A stretch of 10,037 bases of DNA. Source: CAYTRP01 sp964625145. GTDB lineage: Bacteria; Sumerlaeota; Sumerlaeia; SLMS01; JAHLLQ01. Under the pieces are notes generated by a model that made no database searches, had not been told where the DNA came from, and was given only the letters and a program-made list of their open reading frames with translations. The DNA is taken from NCBI GenBank assembly GCA_964625145.1, contig CAZVAQ010000129.1, positions 1-10,037 of the forward strand. The letters are read 5' to 3'. The position numbers and the translations under genes were made by a program. Position 1 is the first letter of the stretch. Every line of letters begins with the position of its first letter. Shown piece after piece: positions 6,941-10,037 of the stretch.

Positions 6941-9250
6941 TCACTTCTCGCGGTCACGCGGCGGGCGGGGGCGGCGACGTGCAGCGCCACCAGGGCCGGA
7001 TGACTCGCCGCCGTTCCGGGGCGGACGCGGTCCTCGATCACCGCGATCACCTCCGCGGTCTCCACGGTCGCGATCCCGGCCACCGCCGCCACCTTCACCG
7101 CCGCTGGCAGGCGCGCTGCCATCGGGGCGGGGGAGCAGCGCCTTGCGGCTCAGGCGAATGCGGCCGCGGGCCTTGTCCACTTCCACGACCTTCACGGTCA
7201 CGATGTCGCCGACCTTCACGACGTCCTCGACCTTGTCAACGCGGTGGTGCTCCAGCTCGCTGATGTGGATCATGCCGTCCTTGTTGCCGGGCAGCTCCAC
7301 GATCGCGCCGCTTTCCAGCGTGCGCAGTACCTTGCCGGTGAAGACTTCGCCTTCTTCGACTTCGCGCAGGATGTCGTCGATCATCTTGATCGCCGCATCG
7401 CTGCTGGCCGCGTTCGGGCCGCACACGTAGACTGTGCCGTCGTCTTCGATGTCGATCTTCGCACCCGTGATTTCCTGGATGCCGCGGATCGTCTTGCCGC
7501 CGCTGCCGATGATCTCGCGGATGCTCTCCGTCGGGACCTTCAGCAATGTCATGCGTGGCGTCTGCGGCTTCATCTCCGTGCGGTGCGTGGTGACCGCCTC
7601 GTTCATCTTGCTGATGATGTGAAGGCGACCGACACGCGCCTGCTCCAGTGCTTCGGACAGCATCTGGCTCGTCACGCCGCTGATCTTGATGTCCATCTGC
7701 AGGGCGGTCACGCCCTGCTCGGGTCCGCAGACCTTGAAGTCCATGTCGCCGCAATGATCCTCGATGCCCTGAATGTCGCTCAGGATCGCGTAGCCACCCG
7801 CGTCGCTCTCGATCAGGCCCATCGCGATGCCCGCGACCGGCCGCGTCAGCGGCACGCCCGCGTCCATCAACGCCAGCGATGACGAACAAACCGTCGCCAT
7901 CGACGACGAGCCGTTCGACTCCAGGATGTCCACCACCAGGCGGATCGTGTACGGGAACTCATCCTTCGGCGGCAGCACGGCTTCCACCGCGCGCTCGGCA
8001 AGAGCGCCGTGGCCGATCTCGCGACGGCCCGGCCCACGGGGAGGCTTCGCCTCGCCGACCGAGAAGCCTGGAAAGTTGTAGTGCAGGAAGAAGCGCTTGT
8101 GCGACGTGCCCGTCATGTCGTCGATCATCTGCATGTCGTCGATCGTGCCGAGCGTACACACGGCCAGCGCCTGCGTCTGCCCGCGCGTGAACAGCGAAGA
8201 GCCGTGCACGGACGGCAGCGGATCGGTCTCGCACCAGATGGGGCGGATCTCGGTGGGCTTGCGGCCGTCGGCGCGCACGCCTTCCTTGATCACGCGGCGG
8301 CGCATCTCGCGCTCGTCGATGTCGTGGAAGATGGAATTCACCTCGCCCTTGCGCTCGGCGTATTCCTCGCCCAGCGACGCGACGATCTCATCCACCGCCT
8401 GCTTGAAGCGATTGTCGCGGGCCTTCTTGTCGTAGGTCTTTGCGATCTCCTTCAGGTGCGGCACCGCCAGCTTCTCGACCTTCTTGACCAGATCCGCGTC
8501 CTTTTCCACCGGCGCCACTTCGATCTTCGCCTTGCCGACCTTCTTGCGCAGCTCATCGATCCCCGCGCAGATTTCCTTGATGTGCGCGTGGGCGGTCTCC
8601 AGGCCGGCGACCACCTCCGCCTCGGACACTTCCTTCATCCCCGCCTCGACCATGTTGATCGCGTCGGCATGGCCGGCCACGATCAGGTTCATGTCGAGCT
8701 GCTCCAGCTCCGTGAACTCGGGGTTCACGATCGTCTGGCCGCCGAGCTTGCCGACGCGCACGCCCGCGATGGGTTGGGAGAATGGGATGTCACTGATGTG
8801 AATCGCCGCGCTGGCCGCGCACATCGCGACCATCTCCGCCGGGTTCACCATGTCCATCGCCAGTACGGTGATGGAGACGATGACCTCGCGCTTGAACCCG
8901 TCGGGGAACATCGGGCGCAGCGTGCGATCGGTCAGGCGCGCGCGCAGCGACTCATTGTCGCTCGGCCGCGCCTCGCGCTTGAAGAACCCGCCCGGGATGC
9001 GGCCCGAAGCGTAGAACTTCTCGCGGTAATCGACCATCAACGGGAAGAAATCCTTCTCCGTGTCCTTGCTGTCCATGACCACGGCGGCCAGCACAACCGT
9101 GCCGCCCACCTTGGCCATCACCGCGCCGTTGGCCTGCTTGGCCACCTTGCCGGTGCTGAGTTCGAGAGTCTTCCCCTCGCCAAAGGGGATGTGTGCGATG
9201 GTCTCTGTGAAATTCAGACCATCCTTCTGTTCAATTTTGATCTTTGCCAT
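6941..9250 (-). CDS. pnp: Polynucleotide phosphorylase (PNPase)
   Basis: PNPase is the trimeric 3'-to-5' phosphorolytic exoribonuclease of RNA decay (EC 2.7.7.8). The 769 residues contain two RNase PH domains: the first at about 13-145, the second from about 324, with FFLHYNFPGFSVGE (387-400) and GRREIGHGALAERA (408-421). The segment SDIQGIEDHCGDMDFK (491-506) gives D492 and D498 in the places of E. coli D486 and D492. An alpha-helical linker lies between the PH domains. A KH domain follows with IGSGGKTIRG (581-590), then an S1 domain (about 635-704). The final 60 residues are a Gly/Arg/Asp/Pro-rich tail beyond the usual ~700-residue core. I chose the ATG with GGAGGG 10 bases upstream; a further 22 open codons upstream do not look like PNPase. 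It lies downstream of rpsO, as in many bacteria. Confidence 0.97.
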   Translation of the reverse strand: MAKIKIEQKDGLNFTETIAHIPFGEGKTLELSTGKVAKQANGAVMAKVGGTVVLAAVVMDSKDTEKDFFPLMVDYREKFYASGRIPGGFFKREARPSDNESLRARLTDRTLRPMFPDGFKREVIVSITVLAMDMVNPAEMVAMCAASAAIHISDIPFSQPIAGVRVGKLGGQTIVNPEFTELEQLDMNLIVAGHADAINMVEAGMKEVSEAEVVAGLETAHAHIKEICAGIDELRKKVGKAKIEVAPVEKDADLVKKVEKLAVPHLKEIAKTYDKKARDNRFKQAVDEIVASLGEEYAERKGEVNSIFHDIDEREMRRRVIKEGVRADGRKPTEIRPIWCETDPLPSVHGSSLFTRGQTQALAVCTLGTIDDMQMIDDMTGTSHKRFFLHYNFPGFSVGEAKPPRGPGRREIGHGALAERAVEAVLPPKDEFPYTIRLVVDILESNGSSSMATVCSSSLALMDAGVPLTRPVAGIAMGLIESDAGGYAILSDIQGIEDHCGDMDFKVCGPEQGVTALQMDIKISGVTSQMLSEALEQARVGRLHIISKMNEAVTTHRTEMKPQTPRMTLLKVPTESIREIIGSGGKTIRGIQEITGAKIDIEDDGTVYVCGPNAASSDAAIKMIDDILREVEEGEVFTGKVLRTLESGAIVELPGNKDGMIHISELEHHRVDKVEDVVKVGDIVTVKVVEVDKARGRIRLSRKALLPRPDGSAPASGGEGGGGGRDRDRGDRGGDRGDRGPRPPRNGGESSGPGGAARRRPRPPRDREK

Positions 9251-9332
9251 GATGGTGACGCCCTCCGGGGCAATCGGTCGGGGGTGAGACAGACCGCGAG
9301 GCCAGGGAGCGCCCATGCTGCTTCGGAATTCA

Positions 9333-9373
9333 CAGGGCGCATCGATCCGGCATTGCGGGGCCGATGCGCCTTG
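9333..9373 (-). promoter_or_regulatory. Inverted repeat in the pnp 5' leader
   Basis: GGCGCATCG (minus strand 9370-9362) pairs perfectly with CGATGCGCC (9344-9336) around a 17-base loop that can form a few more internal pairs. It lies 85 bases upstream of the pnp start, in the 330-base rpsO-pnp spacer. In E. coli a leader hairpin cut by RNase III mediates PNPase autocontrol. This hairpin is in a suitable position for a similar role, which is inference only. Confidence 0.45.
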
Positions 9374-9443
9374 AAAATCCCGAGGCGGGCGGGGCTGGCG
9401 GCGTGGGTGGGTCTGGCTGGTGGCAAATGCGTCGTGGCGCCGA

Positions 9444-9460
9444 GGCCGGAAAACCCGGCC
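9444..9460. repeat. Small GC hairpin in the rpsO-pnp spacer
   Basis: GGCCGG and CCGGCC flank a 5-base loop. No T-run follows on either strand, so it is not a clear intrinsic terminator. It may instead be an mRNA-stabilising or processing stem between rpsO and pnp. The rest of the 330-base spacer has a G-rich plus strand around 9386-9420 and no promoter I can defend. Confidence 0.4.
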
Positions 9461-9555
9461 CCGACGCTGCAGTTGTGGTTCAGTTCAATCGGTTTTACGA
9501 TGGCGCGTTCTGCCTTGTGTCGTTCTGACTTCAGCAGGCCCGGGTTCCCAAGCCT

Positions 9556-9580
9556 TTCTGAATTCTGACTTCTGAATTCT
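9556..9580. repeat. Tandem 7-base repeat abutting the rpsO stop
   Basis: TTCTGAA, TTCTGAC, TTCTGAA and a partial TTCT lie head to tail and end at the base next to the rpsO stop codon. An isolated TTCTGAC copy lies at 9523-9529, and the palindrome after pnp contains the same heptamer. The period is not a multiple of three and no reading frame uses it. Confidence 0.85.
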
Positions 9581-9850
9581 TTACTTACGCAGGCCCAGAC
9601 GGGCGATCAGCGCGCGGTAGCGCTCGATGTCCTTGTTGCGCAGGTAGTCCAGCAGGCTCTTGCGATGCCCGACCATCTTCAGCAGCCCGCGGCGGCTGTG
9701 GTGGTCCTTCTTGTTCGTCTTCAGGTGCTCGGTCAGATTGTTGATCCGCTCGGTCAGCACTGCCACCTGGACCTCGGGCGAGCCCGTGTCGCCTTCCTTC
9801 GTGGCATACTCGACGATGACTTCCTGCTTGCGTTCGGCGGTGATGGACAT
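9581..9850 (-). CDS. rpsO: 30S ribosomal protein S15
   Basis: S15 is a primary binder of the central domain of 16S rRNA and forms a bridge to the 50S subunit. The 89 residues are the exact family length and the protein aligns end to end by eye. DTGSPEVQVAVLTERI (21-36) includes the conserved GSPEVQ, NLTEHLKTNKKDHHSRRGL (38-56) contains the rRNA-binding DHHSRRGL, and the end is KDIERYRALIARLGLRK. ATG is preceded by GGAG at 10 bases, inside a small hairpin. The gene is followed on the same strand by pnp after 330 bases, the common rpsO-pnp order. The stop is TAA, next to a 7-base tandem repeat. Confidence 0.98.
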   Translation of the reverse strand: MSITAERKQEVIVEYATKEGDTGSPEVQVAVLTERINNLTEHLKTNKKDHHSRRGLLKMVGHRKSLLDYLRNKDIERYRALIARLGLRK

Positions 9851-9855
9851 CGGGC

Positions 9856-9869
9856 GATTCTCCAGAATC
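9856..9869 (-). promoter_or_regulatory. Hairpin overlapping the rpsO ribosome-binding site
   Basis: GATTCTGGAGAATC on the minus strand is a 6-2-6 inverted repeat, realistically a 5-base-pair stem with a UGGA loop. It starts 5 bases before the rpsO ATG and contains the GGAG Shine-Dalgarno. S15 represses its own translation through varied leader structures in several bacteria, so this is a plausible control site but unproven. Confidence 0.4.
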
Positions 9870-9920
9870 TCTTGAAATATCCCTCTGACCCAGCAGGAGG
9901 CCGGAGACAGCCCGCCCCCG

Positions 9921-9964
9921 AGTCAAGGGACGCGGAGAGTGCGCGGGGCGGGGGGAGCTGTCAA
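9921..9964 (-). promoter_or_regulatory. -35-like elements upstream of rpsO
   Basis: An exact TTGACA lies at 9964-9959 and a TTGACT at 9926-9921, both on the minus strand and upstream of rpsO. Neither has a convincing -10 at 16-18 bases. The 187 bases between the rpsO start and the window edge show no gene otherwise. Confidence 0.22.
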
Positions 9965-10037
9965 GCGGCATGGCGGGGCAAAGGAGAGCCGGGGGTACCA
10001 CCTCGACAGCCTCCAAACATCCCAGCTTTCCCCCTCG

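Noticed and set aside
9386..9420. G-rich stretch on the plus strand in the rpsO-pnp spacer as a G-quadruplex
   Set aside because: Its loops are long and irregular, and similar G-richness is common in this genome. It is not strong enough to list as a feature.
8009..9568. Long open frame (519 codons) on the plus strand opposite pnp
   Set aside because: It is antisense to a certain PNPase gene, and its His/Leu/Arg/Asp-rich composition is the usual artefact of codon bias in GC-rich DNA.
9994..10004. GAGGTGGTACC on the minus strand upstream of rpsO, resembling the T-box antiterminator consensus
   Set aside because: The downstream gene is ribosomal, not amino-acid related. No terminator/antiterminator pair follows, and the specifier stem would lie outside the window. 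It is probably chance.

Overview
The window is a GC-rich, densely coded bacterial chromosome segment. It holds nine protein genes in three transcriptional blocks. I see no rRNA, tRNA, CRISPR array, transposase or phage gene. The organism cannot be named from this sequence. A high-GC genome with mcsA-mcsB-clpC but no visible ctsR, a DoxX/MauE plus rhodanese pair, and short simple repeats between genes suggests a bacterium outside the classic low-GC Firmicutes; that is inference.

Block 1 (minus strand, about 1-3436) is mcsA, mcsB, clpC. It encodes the protein-arginine-phosphorylation and unfoldase branch of protein quality control. McsA is the zinc-binding adaptor/activator, McsB the arginine kinase, and ClpC the AAA+ unfoldase that recognises phospho-arginine and feeds ClpP. 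The frame of clpC contains an in-frame TAG at 45-47, just before the second AAA+ module, and stays open beyond it to the window edge. A 212-base spacer with a possible promoter and G-rich tracts separates mcsB from clpC.

Block 2 (plus strand, 3669-6745) runs divergently from mcsA. It is a tight five-gene unit: a small kinase-like protein, a RimJ-type GNAT N-acetyltransferase, a membrane-anchored rhodanese, a DoxX/MauE-type membrane redox protein with a CGCF motif, and an unrecognised 203-residue protein. All four junctions can be read as 4-base stop/start overlaps (ATGA, TTGA, GTGA, ATGA), which suggests translational coupling.

Block 3 (minus strand, 6941-9850) is rpsO then pnp, the widespread ribosomal protein S15 and polynucleotide phosphorylase pair. 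A strong intrinsic terminator follows pnp, the pnp leader holds an inverted repeat, and a small hairpin overlaps the rpsO ribosome-binding site. The convergent gap between blocks 2 and 3 (6746-6940) carries a 9-base tandem repeat, the pnp terminator and a 19-base palindrome. A 7-base tandem repeat of related sequence abuts the rpsO stop codon.

Most of the window is ordinary housekeeping. The points most worth checking are the clpC nonsense codon, the coupled five-gene unit with its unknown last member, and the simple repeats at gene ends.
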